Source: Quillaja saponaria
Lineage: Eukaryota > Streptophyta > Magnoliopsida > Fabales > Quillajaceae
Assembly: GCA_029379385.1 (NCBI GenBank)
Contig: CM055607.1
Coordinates: 33,167,235 to 33,231,234 of the forward strand
Length of the DNA: 64,000 nt
Direction of reading: 5' to 3'
In this document: positions 1-12,757 of the stretch, piece by piece
How positions within the stretch are numbered: position 1 is the stretch's first letter
How the letters are laid out: each line of letters begins with the position of its first letter
Program-made: the position numbers and the translations under genes
Notes under the pieces: generated by a model
Databases searched by the model: none
Told to the model about the DNA's origin: nothing
Seen by the model: the letters and a program-made list of their open reading frames with translations, nothing else

Positions 1-3000
1 TAAGGTGGTGGCCTATCAGGAGATTTATGGGTGAGAATCTTTTCTTTTTGAGGGTTTAAAGATAAAGTAATTTTTGATTGTTAAATGAGTATATTTGTAA
101 TATCTATACAGTTATATCGATAAAACTTAACTATTGATCATTGTATTATATAAATTTAACTTCATAATAATTTAGTGATCTCCCATATCTCAATTTTATT
201 ATTCTAAAATAGATTAAAGTGATGAACTACTATACAAGCCTTTTAATTTGAAACATTAAAATACAAAATGACACCAAAAGTGTATGAGTTACAAACCACT
301 ATTATATGACAATACTTTATATCATTAATATACTGTGATACTTATTAGTAAGTCATTAAATATAAAGGAACTATATACACTTGCTTAATATTTCTATAAG
401 CACAAGAATGAAATGAAATTATTAACATATTTAGTTAACTTTTCATAACATCTCTTTAAGTTTAGTTGTGGACACTACTATGACTTCTTATATGTACTAT
501 TAATATATACATACTAGCCACCCGTACGTACACACTTGTCAAATAATTTTTTAAAACGGATAATTTTAATTTTTTAAGTCTTATTTGAAAAATAAAAGAT
601 GAGTTAGTGTGTGAGTGGGAGTGAAGTGAATAGTTATTAAGAAGTTAATTTTTTTAAAATTAAAAAAAATTAATTAATTTAAATTAATGAAAAAATATTT
701 AAGTGATAGTAAATTGGGTAATTTTAAGGGAGAAAAATTAAGTTATATATATATATATATTTAATTTAAATGAATTTATTTATACTTATTATAAATTTGG
801 AGATAATTTTGGTAATTTAATTTTTAAAATAATATAGATATATATTTTTTGTTCAAGTTGCAAACCCTCAAAACAAATGAGTAAAATAAAAATATGTTTG
901 GATCAATATGCAAATAGTATCTTAACAACTAGTAAAAATCAAGTAATGATTCATACAATTGTATATCAATTTTTTTTTTAATTTAGTATAACTTAAATAA
1001 TATTTAATTATTACTAATAATCATCAACAATTTTATTGAATTACAAATTTAAAATTACCTTTTAAACATTTCTATAATACCTTTCTAAAAAAATGACCAC
1101 CAGTTAGATCATTTTGTAGTTGATTTTTTTTTTTGGTGGTGAAGAGGGCATTTTTGTATTTGAATCTTCAATAGATTTTGTCTTTTACTTCTCTTTCCCC
1201 CTCTTTCTTTCTCTTTTTATGTTTCTCCATCACTTTTTCCTCTCACCCTTTCCACTTTACTTTAACCCTACATGCATTATCTTTTAATCAGGTCAATATC
1301 CTTTTTCATCCAAGTAAAGTTGACATATCACGTACATTCCCTTAATTAACCCCTCACAAGTAACCTCAGATTCTGTAAATTGGAAAGGCCAAAAAGAAAA
1401 CTGTGAATTGACACACCACATTACCTCAATAAAGTTATCATTATCAATTTGTCATGTTCTGATAGCTGGTTGTATAATAATTTTTTAATGAAAAAAATTA
1501 ACAACTAAGTTCATGATCTTTTTGCAATTAAATTTCTCCGATTGTTTATATGACCGAGAAATTGGGCTTGAAGATGGGCTCTACATTCTAAGTGTATCTA
1601 GAATGTTGTCAGCTCATAAAAAAACTTAGCTATCTATGCGGTGAGGAGTTATATTATATGTATGTAAATTTTTAGGGCAAGAAACAAGATGTTTTTCTCT
1701 TAGTATTTTTGTAGTTATTAAATTTTTTAACTAGTGTATTTATATGGGAAAATTTGAGGATAAAAAAGTTTTATATTAAAACGTTTTTATTTGATATTAA
1801 GGATTCATTGTTATTTCATTGCATGCATCAATTTAACCTATGTTATCTTCATTAATGCAATCAACACGTTGAGAAGGTGGTGTAAAAAAAAATAGTGGCG
1901 AACTCATGATGACTCTAAGAAGTAGAATCAACTGTATTGATATCATAATCAGTACAATCAGGAAGAATATATATCTTATCCTTAGTACCAAGACACACCT
2001 AGGTAAGGATACTGGTGCGATGTAATCTATAATATTATAAGGCGTATCAATCACAACCTCATCATTGCCAGAGTTGATCAACCCAAAATGAGTATGAGTA
2101 ATGTGTGAAACAAGAAAAGTGCACTGAATTCCCTTAAGAACCACAGTCTTAGGAGACTATTGGCCTAGAAGATGGTGATCCAACTTCTTCATAAACTGAT
2201 ACATAATAGGCACTCAAATTGGTTCTTTGTATAATGTCTTACTCGCAGGCAACCATGAACTTGACAAACAAGGAAGATAAAAAGATCATCATGGAATTCA
2301 CATTTTTCTGATTTGATAGATTGAAGCTACTCTAATATCGGTTTGAGGTAATTGCTTCATCTGAGTTGTTTTTTTTTTTTGTTAGTCTGCTGCAAGTGAA
2401 AAATATAAATTGATGTACCTAGCTTGAATGATTTTAGAATAAAAGATTTTTCCTTCATTTGAAATTAATTCAAACATACGATTACTACTTTTTGTGCATG
2501 GTAAAAATGATTTGTAACAATACATTTCATTAGGTTTGAGATAAAAGAAAGTTATGCAGTTGGAGAACCTTCCCTAAGTTTCGAACCCACGAAGTCCTCA
2601 TATAAAAGTTTTGTCAGTACTTGACATGGAAAAGAGCTGGGGTTGCACTACGTTAAAAATCATGTTTAATCTAGAAACATCTTGAAAGTACCAGTTTACT
2701 AGATTAAAAAGATAAAAAAAAAATATATATATATATAAGATATTCTAGAGTTAGAATTTAATAAGTAATAATAATAATAAATATATAAATATAATTAATT
2801 AATATAATATAATATAATATAAAAATGATAACAAATTTAAAAAGCTAACAAATGTATCAATTTCATAAATTAAGTCAATTTTGAATTATTTTATAAATTA
2901 TCTATTTAGGAATATTTTTGTTATTTTAATAAAATTTTTTTATCATTTCATGTTTAAAAATATATATCATATAATAAAAATAAAATAACTATTTCTCATC

Positions 3001-5100
3001 AATTTATATTACCAAATAGTAATATATGATCCTAAAATTATTACACATGAAAATAAATGCGTATCAAACTAATCCTAAATATTTGAGTCAAGATTGACAA
3101 TTCCTTTTAAGTGAAGGTGCTAAAACAAGTAACGGGCTCTAATCTAGGCATATATTTAGTCAAAAGTGATGACCAAATTGACTAAATTTAACATGGTGAT
3201 CAAGACAAAGTGCCCAATCTTTTTGAAATTAATGGTGTAACGATTTCAAGGTGGAATACGTATAAATAGTATCATTTTAGCTAATTAAACTATAGGCTAC
3301 TTATAATTAATATATCTTGTTTAATTGATAATAAGATTTATCTAATTATGTCAAAGATTAAAGTTACCTACTTGTGTAGATAGCTACTCTTGTAATTATT
3401 AATTGACTCATTTTTTTTATTAACTAATTAAATTGAGAATTCCCGAAAGCAAAGTTGAAATATTGGAAAAGTATAGAAGGATGGAACTAATGAAAAAGAA
3501 GAATGACTTAATCAGATGAATAAAAAAAATTGAGAATCCCTGAAAGTAAAGTCGCTGAACTAAGTAACGGTTTTTAAATCTGGCATATTTTTAGCAAAAA
3601 AAACAAAAGTGGTGATTGAATTGACAAAAGTACCCTTGATATATGTAAATGAGAAGGAACGGAAAAACGCCAAATTTGTAAGCTGGTGACTGTAAACACT
3701 CGGGGAATGCAGTCGAAACTAACCGACTGAACGTAACGGCTGGAGTGACGCTTCACGTTTCATGCATAAATTCCATTTCAGCCCCTGGTTTGTGCGTTTT
3801 AGCAAACCAAAATCAAATTCTCATTTCTCAAGCCCTTAAAACCCTCTTGTTGTTATTATTCAATCAATTTCCTTCACGCAACCAAATGGGTTAAGCCAGC
3901 CGTTCGTATTACTCAGCCAATCAAGCCGGTAGCTTTGCAATTTACACTTTCCACACTTCTACATTGACTATGAGCTCTTAGCCAAACAAAAAAAAAAAAA
4001 AGACTATGAGCCCACTTAATTCAACAATATTTCTTAACTCTTTTCTTTTTCAATCTTGACACCCCAATTCAATAAATTTTGCTATATACAAGTTGATGTT
4101 GGACTTAAAAATCTCCCTTGATTTTTTTTACATAAAGTATTTTTATCAATCATGTATTATATTACAGTGGTGAATTCTCAATTCATTAATATTATATTTT
4201 AAACCATACTAAAGTGTATAAACAATCACAATTAAGTAAAAAATTAAATTTTTTGAAAAGTGTGGATGTCAAATGATCTTTTGAGAAAAATTTTATTTTA
4301 AAAAATTCTAGATAACAGAAATAAATGAGTTATTTATGATTACATAAGGTAAGTTGTCCGTGAATTAAATTGTAGCTACATTCACTACAAGTCGAGCGCG
4401 GTCTACCCATTTTTCGATTACGACAAAAAACATGTGAAAAATGGTCAAAAAAATATTGTTAAAAGCATGTTTTTATAATTTTTTTTTCTATTTATATTGT
4501 GATTATTACGACAAAACGTGCTTTTTTTCTTTAACTTACTTATTTGTACTTACGCTAAAAATTCAAACAAAATAAATAAAAAATTTCCAAGAATCTGTAA
4601 AAATAAACAATTGTAATTTTTGAAGTACAAAAAGATTATAATTGTAGTAAAAATAGAAAGGGAATTATCATATTTGTACTTAAGTATGAATGTAGCTTAC
4701 TTAATGATCATGATAATTTGCAAATAGATAAATAAAGAAATAAAAAGATAGTGGACTATATATTGAAAATCACTTATCACAAGCAATTAAGCTAGATTTC
4801 TAGGCTCATTTGACAAGCATGTTGATGACTTTGGATATAGGGAGTAGTTGGCTAGCCATAGCCAAATGGAGCCATATGAGAGAAAGCTTCAAAGTGAATA
4901 TTAGCTTATTAAAGACAACATGTAAACCAAGAAATTAAAGCTTCCAAAAACACACTATCATCATCATCAATTTCTTGCCCCAGAAAAGAACCCAAAGTGA
5001 GTTATTTCAGGGCAAAAGCACATCAAAACCAGGAAATGCATGTCTAAAAGCTAGGTATAGCAAAAGCCACTCGGTGTATGCCATCATCTTCTACCTTTCC
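1..5100. other. AT-rich intergenic region
   Basis: No gene is supported here. The DNA is very AT-rich with many short A/T runs. An open frame on the minus strand at 1833-2144 encodes a Leu/Ile-rich peptide that resembles no family I know and has no visible splice or promoter context. A CACTACAA motif at about 4382 is followed by sequence with several TTACGACAAAA-like motifs, which is weakly like the end of a CACTA transposon. The last 100 bases hold the SWEET promoter. Confidence 0.6.
3115..3630. repeat. Diverged local direct duplication
   Basis: The stretch at about 3115-3190 (around AAGTAACGGGCTCTAATCT) reappears at about 3553-3630 as AAGTAACGGTTTTTAAATCT. Both continue with a similar GGCATAT-TTTTAG stretch and an AAAAGTGRTGA motif. 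A second short pair, TTGAGAAT-CCC-GAAAG-AAAGT, lies at about 3432-3456 and 3530-3554. The copies differ by many substitutions and small indels, so the duplication is old. No coding content is visible. Confidence 0.55.
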
Positions 5101-5106
5101 ACTTCA

Positions 5107-5114
5107 TATAAATA
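5107..5114 (+). promoter_or_regulatory. TATA box of the SWEET gene
   Basis: TATAAATA lies 134 bases before the SWEET start codon. A CT-rich leader (5160-5192) follows, which is common in plant 5' UTRs. Transcription would start at about 5140. Confidence 0.6.
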
Positions 5115-5240
5115 TGTCCATCGCCACCTCACAATTACTCCATCTCTTCTATAGCCTAGCTTCTCTCTCTAGCTCTCTCTCTCTGCCACACCTGCCCTGA
5201 TCATAATAAAATTCAGAAGAGAGAGCTCCAGTGTCCAAGA

Positions 5241-6660
5241 ATGGCAACTTTCTCAGCTCACCAACTGAGCCTTGTTTTTGGCATTCTTGGTATACATGTA
5301 CTCAATTATTCAATTCCATCCCTCCTCACAAAGTCAATTTCTTTCATATGTAGATCATTAATTGCTAATTTAATTTTATATTTTTATTAGGCAATTTCGT
5401 ATCCGTCCTGGTTTTTCTATCACCAATGTACGTAATGTCTCTCCCTCTCTCTTTTTATTATTAATTAATTTCTTTTATATCCGTAATTAATAATTTCAAT
5501 TTTGGTATCTATATATATAGACCAACCTTTTGCAGGATCTATAAGAGAGGCTCAACTGAAGGGTTCTTGTCAATCCCATACTCAGTAGCCCTATTCAGTA
5601 CCATGTTAATGCTCTACTATGCATACCTCAAAGGATTTGATAATGCATTTCTGATTATCACCATCAATTCCTTTGGTTCTGTCACAGAAACTATCTACCT
5701 CACTTTGTACTTAATCTATGCACCTTGGAAAGCCAGGGTATATATAATATTCTCTATCTCTCTCTCTCTCTCTATATATATATAGATATAGATATATTTC
5801 GACATATGTTGAATGATTTTGCAGATATACACAGTGAAACTGATTCTATTTTTCAACATGGGGGTGTATGGATTGATCTTACTAAGCACATCCTCAATTA
5901 CTTCACTCGCACATGGTCAGAGGATGGAAGTTGTAGGGTGGATCTGTGCACTCTTTTCTGTTTGTGTCTTTGCTTCACCTCTTAGTATCATGGTATTATA
6001 TATGAATTGATTTAGATGAATTAGTATTTACCCAATTCTTAATTTATTGTCGATAATTGTCTCTTTTAATTTTCTAATTATTATATTATTGAAATTAATT
6101 TTGATGACAGAGGAGTGTGATAAAAACAAAGAGTGTAGAGTACATGCCTTTCCCGTTATCATTCTGCTTGACCTTATGTGCAGTGATGTGGTTCTGCTAT
6201 GGCTTTTTCGTGAAGGATTTGTTTATAGCAGTAAGAAGTTTAATCTGCCAATAACTCTTGCTTCACAAATTACACCTACCTACAAATAGTTATTTTATTA
6301 ATTAGTAATGAAATTTTCTTATTCATTGTGTTTTTTTTGTTCGTGTAGACTCCAAACATAGTTGGATTTGCACTGAGTTCTGCACAGATGGGATTGTACT
6401 TTTACTACAAAAACGGGCAGAAGGAGGAGAAGCCAGTTTTGAAAGAAGAAGAGCCAAATGAAGAAATACGAAATGAGGTGAAATTAATGGACGGGACAAT
6501 AATCACAATAGTGCTTAATGACATGATCAGCTCATCAATGGAGGATTCTACTCTCACACAGAGAGATCATCAGCCAGAAAACATGACAACAATGGAAGGA
6601 GTCACCAGCACTGCTGATGACGGCATCGATGGTGATGGTGATGGCAATAACATTGTGTGA
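5241..6660 (+). CDS. SWEET bidirectional sugar transporter (clade III-like)
   Basis: Six exons are read at 5241-5289, 5391-5427, 5521-5737, 5825-5992, 6111-6230 and 6349-6660. All have GT-AG borders and together give 300 residues. The 37-nt second exon and 120-nt fifth exon are typical of SWEET genes. The protein has two MtN3/saliva triple-helix repeats (about residues 10-97 and 131-215) with the conserved prolines in FLSPIPTF and FASPLSIM, and the motifs STEGF and [12 protein letters not shown] long acidic cytosolic tail (about 80 residues, EEEP and GDGDGD) follows. The family moves sucrose or hexoses across the plasma membrane down their gradient. Tail length and the [13 protein letters not shown] motif suggest clade III (SWEET9-15, mostly sucrose efflux), which is inference. 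All core motifs are intact, so it is probably functional. Confidence 0.95.
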
Positions 6661-7963
6661 TCAGCTGATACCTTCAGCTAGTCATTCTGGAATAAAGCTT
6701 AAGATAGAAGAGAATGATGTGAGGGTTCAGAGGACTAGCTAGGGTTTTAGTTAAGGAAATAAAATAATATAAGTAAGCTACTACTTGTGTTTGTGTTTCT
6801 ACCAAGCTTGTATGTGGGATTTCTGTTCCACTAATAAATGTTAGACCATGTGGTTTTACTGTCTTAATTACTTAATGCATTTGGTTAATTTTATTACTTA
6901 AATGAACAATAACATTTTAATTTAATTGATATTATTCATAAATAACTCAGCAATTTTCCATGCTAAAGAATTATAATTCATGTCAAAGTAAAAAATTTAA
7001 TGTTATACCTCATGCCATAGTAAAAATAAAACGAGATTCTGTACTATATTTAGTAAGAAAAAAAATTTATACTTCATCGTGATATTAAATCCGTAAATAT
7101 TTCGATTTGTTTGTTTTATTAAAAGTGATGTTTGGCACTAATATAAAATAAATATTCAATCATTATAAAGAGAATATACATAGACTCCCACACAAATACC
7201 AAGTGGATTCATCCTCCACTACTAAATGAGTGGATCCCGGTAATATAACGTATATATATGTAGATTATTACGACCATGATGAGAACTTTCTTGGTTTATA
7301 CATACGAATTTGATCCATGTTTAACCTAAATCTTAATTACTATATTAAAATATTATTTCCAACTCTTTTTATCCTTTTGTCAAGAAAAGAAATTAGAGAT
7401 TAATAAGAATGCTACTAGCCTACTATACTCTTAATTATTCTATATATGCAAATTATCTAATTGACAACTTACACAATTCATTGTGTAATTAAATCAAACA
7501 AGATTGTTAATTATTTTACTTAACCGTGTCACCGCATTTCTGATCCCGATTAATTAACAATAAATGCAAGTATATATAGCTATTTAATTACTTGTTTTCA
7601 CAATGTATTTAGTTGTATTAAGCAAGTGTTTGGTGAGAGAGAGACTTGAAAGGCTTGACAATTATCTTATTTTAGAAAATAAAGTTTAGATTGTTTTAGA
7701 AGAAACTTTGTGTTCAAGGCTTGATCTGTTTTAGGAATATGGGTTGGATTAATTTGTCCACTATTGGACATTAATCATGAGTGAGATGAAGCGCATACAC
7801 GTCAATTATTTTATTTTGTACTAACTAATATTTAACATTGAATGTTTATAAAAAATACATTATATTATCGATAATTTGATGTATAATAGGTTTAGATCAA
7901 GTAAGATAATTTATTTTAAAAAAATATAGATATTCATTCAATCAATATATAATTCTAACTAAA

Positions 7964-7966
<3 letters not shown>

Positions 7967-8002
<36 letters not shown>
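7967..8002. repeat. (AT)n microsatellite
   Basis: About 18 uninterrupted AT units, likely polymorphic in length. Confidence 0.9.
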
Positions 8003-8006
<4 letters not shown>

Positions 8007-8059
8007 AAATAACTTGTATGGTAGAAATTCTAGTATAGCAACTTAATAGTATCTATTAC

Positions 8060-8078
8060 GTGACATACCGTATGTCAC
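8060..8078. repeat. 19-bp near-perfect palindrome
   Basis: GTGACATAC and GTATGTCAC are 9-base inverted arms around a single C. No gene is adjacent. It could form a small cruciform or be a dimeric protein-binding site, but nothing in the context supports a role. Confidence 0.6.
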
Positions 8079-9339
8079 ATACGACTTGTATTTTAAAATT
8101 GGAGACTTGTGCTCTAGCGCTTGATTGCATAGTGCCGAAATCTGACATGTAGATGTTTTGTTGATGAGTCAAAACAACCCAGAAAATTAGTCTTTTGATC
8201 TCATTTTAAAACTTGGTTATTAAAAATTAAAAATTAATTTTTTTATAAATATAAATTTAAAATATTAAATAGAACCAAAACTATGACCAATTACTGCATA
8301 TTATCAGTATAAGTTTTCTAAGAACACTCATTAAAAATATTTATGTAAATTATTTTATTAACTAATTTAATTTTTATTTTTAATTTGATAAACAAAATTT
8401 ATAAAATATTTTTTCAAATAAAATGACTGTTCTGTATACCCCGCTATAATTTCAGAATTTCAAAAAAAAAAAAAATAAATAAATAAAAATATATATATAT
8501 ATTTTTTAATGTTGAATCTATAATGGAATCTTGTATTGCAGGGGGCTAACTGATTCATGAAGGACATAAAATACAGTCTTTAGGCCCAATATGCCAACAG
8601 GAGCATATTAAATTAAAACTAGTTATAAATTAACTAATAAAAATAGTATCTCGTTGAAGCTTTGAATTGATAACACCAACTCTAAAATTGGTTATGCCCT
8701 AGAATTGATTCTGGCCATGCAAGGGCTCAGATTTGTTGAAGCTCATCCAACTCTGTGAGCTCATCAAATCCCTGCAATAACTTGTTGATTCATCAAGCCC
8801 AGAAATACTAGTGCCCAGCTTATGGATTCGCAAGCTGCTCACAAAATTAAGTTATAACAAGTAAAACATAATTTTAGAGTTGTTGTCTGGGTTTGAGAAA
8901 GAGTTTGGAGAAGAGTACAGCCCAAGGCATCTAAAGGTTCATTAATTATTACCACCCAGTGAAGTCCAAAATCTTGGTTCCATATTGAGATCATGGCAGT
9001 AAGTGATATACTTGTTGAGTTAGAATAAAAAGAAAAATAAAAATAAGTATGTGTTTTTTTTAATATACCTAAAACAATGTAAGTGAATCAAAGCCTAGAT
9101 AATTTAGTCCCAAGGGAAGCAACAAAGTTGTTAAATAATAATATAAAAAACTGTTAGTTTCGTCACAGCACAACACTTGCAGTGGCTTCCGTTTGTATCA
9201 ACAACCCTCATGTACTGTATTCTTTTTTCTTTTTAAAATTTTGTTTTTTCATTATAAAAAAAAAAAATATGATAATGTATGAGATTATGAATGGATCACA
9301 TTCTAAGTAATAACTAATCTCTCTTCCGAGATGTGAATG

Positions 9340-9990
9340 GATAATAACTTTTTTTCAACTAAAATTACTTTTGCAAGATAATACAACTGATTTTAATAGG
9401 AAAAAGAGGAGTCTGAATTAAGCAAGGTGCCCCTTATATTCCTTTGAACCTCTTCAATTGAAAATAAAATAATAATAATAAATGTAAATAGAATATTACA
9501 AGGAACAAGTGACTACCAATATACCATACCAACACAACTAATCTATCTCTTTCCCTCACAAATTAACAAACTAACAAATTAAAAGCCGATCTAAATAATA
9601 TATATTAGGATTTTATGTAATTTATTTATTTTTGCCATAGACCAGTGCTGATTTTTTTTTTTTTATATCATAATAAAAATGTTAGAGTAAACTATCCAAT
9701 TTACCCAATGATATATACTTTTTCCCTAACATCATGCACGTGGATTTATTTGTGTCGAACCAAATTAGATGGAATCCTTCCATTTAATAGAAAATCATTA
9801 TTCGAGTTTGAGCTGTTATTTAAATGTTAAAAAATAATTATATTATAAATTAAACAGAAAGAAAAACTAAAATTACATATTTAATATAATAAAATTGTAA
9901 AAGAAAAAATATTCTTAAATAAGTCAGTCGGATTCGAAATTTTTATATCAAACAAAAAATTCAGAAGAAATAAACATGAAAACGAGAAAG
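9340..9990. repeat. Direct repeat, left copy (flanks Harbinger region)
   Basis: This segment aligns by eye, with gaps, to about 13655-14070. Shared anchors include ATAACTTTTTTTCAACTAAA, a GCAAGAT-ATACAA stretch, TTAAGCAAGGT, GTTAAAAAATAATTATA and TTATATCAAACAAAAA. The order of the anchors is the same in both copies, but spacing differs and substitutions are frequent. No coding sequence is seen. It is either an old segmental duplication or part of one larger repeat family. Confidence 0.65.
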
Positions 9991-10194
9991 TAAGAATTAA
10001 TTGCTTATGCATATCACGTGAATGAAACCCCTTTCAAATTTCAATCTATCTATGACTGTGAGAGTGACAAACGGAGAGGACTGCACTGGCTCCAGATTTC
10101 AAAGCTTGTCATTTCATATATAGTTCTAGAAAATTGGGTATCAGGAAAAAAAAGAAAAAAAAAAAAAAAAGAAAGTGGGAAAGACAGAAACAGG

Positions 10195-12660
10195 GACCGT
10201 TTGGCTTGATGGTTACGGCAGCGCATGGCGCATCGAAAGAGTCCTGTGCTGTCGGTGATTAGCCGTAGCCTGTTTGGGCTGCAGCGTCTTGCCGCTCCCA
10301 CCGCGACGACCAAAAAGCTAGGATTGTCTAGCTTTTTTGTCATGTCATTTTTTTTTTCCATTTTACCATTGTCTTATTTTTATAATTATCACCTCATCCC
10401 TATTCTAATTTTAGCAAAATACTACCAGAATTTACACTAAATCTCTAATTGTATCATTTTCTTTTCAAAAAATATTATAGTTGGCGGTGGCTAATGATCA
10501 AATAAATGTATATATATATATATATATTATTTTTTTTTTTCTAAGTTTGCCAATAGTCAACTTTAAACCTTTATTTATTTTTATTTTTATTTTTTTTGTT
10601 TTTCTATTTTATAGCTTTCTTGGTAAACACTCATTCTTAATTCTTTCTAAATTCACACAAACTTTAAACTACTCCCTATTCTTTAATTTTCTTCTTTCCT
10701 CCCTTTAAGTTGATTTTATTTCTCAAACTCCTCATTTTTAGGTATTATAATTTATTGCCAAATTTATTGTACTTTTTAAAAGATTTTGTTATTTTATTTT
10801 GTAAATATATTTAGGAAATTAACTTTCTATATATTCAATTTATTAAAATTGTGCTACATTGTTTAGTATTAATTTGGAAATAAACTTTTCCCATATTTAA
10901 TTTATTATCAAATATATTATTAATATATTACCAAATTGTATTTTGTGTTTTAATTTGATTTTGGAGATTACCTTTCACTATATTAATTTTTTTAATTATG
11001 CTATTATCGAATTGTATTTTGTGAATTAACTTTTACTTGTTTTAATTGCAAATATGACATCTCCACATAATGATAATGAATATAACGAGGATGCTAACAA
11101 CTACTTTCTAGCAATCACAACAATCATTTTAGCTACACATGCTTCTGAGCACATTGAAAAATATATAACAAAATTACCTTGTAAAAACTCTCCACAAATA
11201 GTTTCATGTGGGTAGATGAAGTGTTAAGCGGCAATCCTATTCGTTGTCACGAGAATTTCAAAATGAAAACACCATGCTTCTTGAGATTTTGCAAATTCTT
11301 GAAAAAAAAATATCAACTGCAACCAACAAAAAATACTCATAGAGAAATGGTTGCTATGTTTTTGTATTTGGTAGGAAAATGAGCGTCAAATCATATATTG
11401 CAAGAAATTATGCAACGCTCTAGAGAAACAATGCATAGGCTGTTTAAGCGTGTATTGCACAATGTCATGTTGTTAGGTATTGATATCGTTAAGCTAATTG
11501 ATCCTGAATTCAACTCTATTCCAAGCGAAATAAGATAGGATTGACGATATATGCCCTTCTTTTAGCATTGTATTAGTGCCATCGATGATACTCATATTGC
11601 GTGTCATGTTCTCTCAAATTGGCAAATGAAATTTGTTGGAAACTTGTTTGAAGGAAAGGATATGCGACACAAAATGTAATGGCAACATGTGACTTCAATT
11701 TATGCTTTATTTATGTTTTAGCCGGATGGGCTAGAACCGCCCACAACAATTGGGTACTTGGAGAAGCTTTGACAAATCCTTCATCAAATTTTCCAATGCC
11801 ACCTCTGGGGAGATATTATTTGGTTGATTCAGGACATGAATTGACGGATAGATTTCTACCACCTTACAAATGTGAAAGATATCGTCTTCCACACTTCCAC
11901 TGCACCACACATATTCCAAAAAAATGACAAGGAAATTTTCAACTACCACCAATCAAGTTTAAGATGCGCAGTGGAGAGGGTGTTTAGAATTTGGGATAAA
12001 CGTTTTGCCATCTTGTGAGATTGGCCCACGTATTCCTTCAAACAAGTTAATATCGTAGTTGCTACCATGGCTGTGCATAATTTCATTAGAAGGAAAGTTT
12101 ATGGTGATTTAGAGTTTCAACCTTATGATAATTATCCCAATATTTTGTTTGACCATTTACGAGAGGAGTATATAAGAGAAAAAAAACTTCATAGACAAGG
12201 ACTACATGAAAATTCACAGAATGATCCACATCCAAGCTCAGTGGGAGAGGTTCGTGATATAATCAAAGATCAGCTTAATTGAGCTGGACGCCGTTGAATT
12301 TTTAGTCTCATTTGTAATCCATAATGGTAGGTGTCATTTTAATTTTATTACTAATTTTAATTTTAAGTCTTATTTTATAATTTTAATTGTCAATTTAATT
12401 AGAGATATAAATTTTAATTAAGTTTGTTATTTACAATTAAAATTATATATTTAATTTTAGTTATATTTAATCTCAATTAAAAATAAAAATTGAATAAAAA
12501 ATAAATTTACTTTCAATTAAATATACAAACCAAATAAAAAATAAAACAGTTTAATAAAGAAAGAAACAAAACATTTTAAATGCATTTTTCGTAATTCTTC
12601 TTAAAATAGCTTCTCCAACCATAGTAACAGACCATGATTTTTAAGTCATCCAAACAGACA
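10195..12660 (+). mobile_element. Degenerate PIF/Harbinger DNA transposon (limits tentative)
   Basis: The element is defined by a decayed Harbinger transposase (11054-12282). The left limit is placed at a GC-richer block starting GACCGTTTGGCTTGATG (about 10196). The right limit is the inverted sequence CATCCAAACAGAC (about 12648-12660). The ends share only a GTTTGG core, so the terminal inverted repeats are uncertain, and no 3-base target duplication was resolved. No second ORF (Myb-like, usual in autonomous elements) is recognised. The element is inactive. Confidence 0.55.
11054..12282 (+). pseudogene. PIF/Harbinger transposase pseudogene (HARBI1/ALP1-like)
   Basis: Broken pieces of a Harbinger nuclease are readable in order across frames. 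They include a helix-turn-helix-like part with HREMVAMFLYLVGK, RSRETMHRLFKRVLH and EIR (11330-11540), and AIDDTHI at about 11578, corresponding to the first catalytic Asp. VMATCDFNLCFIYVLAGW and YYLVDSGHELT (11679-11840) follow, corresponding to the second Asp. AVERVFGIWDKRF at about 11965 carries the catalytic Glu. The tail MAVHNFIRRK runs at 12067-12282. An in-frame TGA near 11379 and several frame changes make it non-coding. The DDE-type residues are still recognisable, so decay is moderate. Confidence 0.85.
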
Positions 12661-12680
12661 ACACTTTCGAGATAAAATAA

Positions 12681-12757
12681 TTTCATATCTGTCTAACTAT
12701 TACTTCAGATCATGGTCAAATTTCATATCTGTCTAACTATTACTTCAGATCATGGTC
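12681..12757. repeat. 37-bp tandem duplication
   Basis: Two identical 37-base copies starting TTTCATATCTGTCTAACTAT are separated by AAA (period 40). They lie just outside the tentative right end of the Harbinger element. Perfect identity in such a decayed setting points to a recent slippage event. Confidence 0.9.

Larger units (their letters stand above)
6661..9339. other. AT-rich intergenic region downstream of SWEET
   Basis: This stretch holds the SWEET 3' UTR (a possible AATAAA at about 6831) and then AT-rich DNA without supported genes. It includes an (AT)n run at 7967-8002 and a 19-base palindrome at 8060-8078. The short sequence TCTATAATGGAATCT at about 8517 recurs at about 14501, beyond the transposon region. 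Confidence 0.55.

Noticed and set aside
1833..2144. 103-codon minus-strand frame
   Set aside because: Hydrophobic, unrecognised and without context; it is mentioned only in the intergenic entry.
5725..6289. Overlapping frames in the SWEET region
   Set aside because: They read through introns or in the wrong frame; the six-exon model explains the locus fully.
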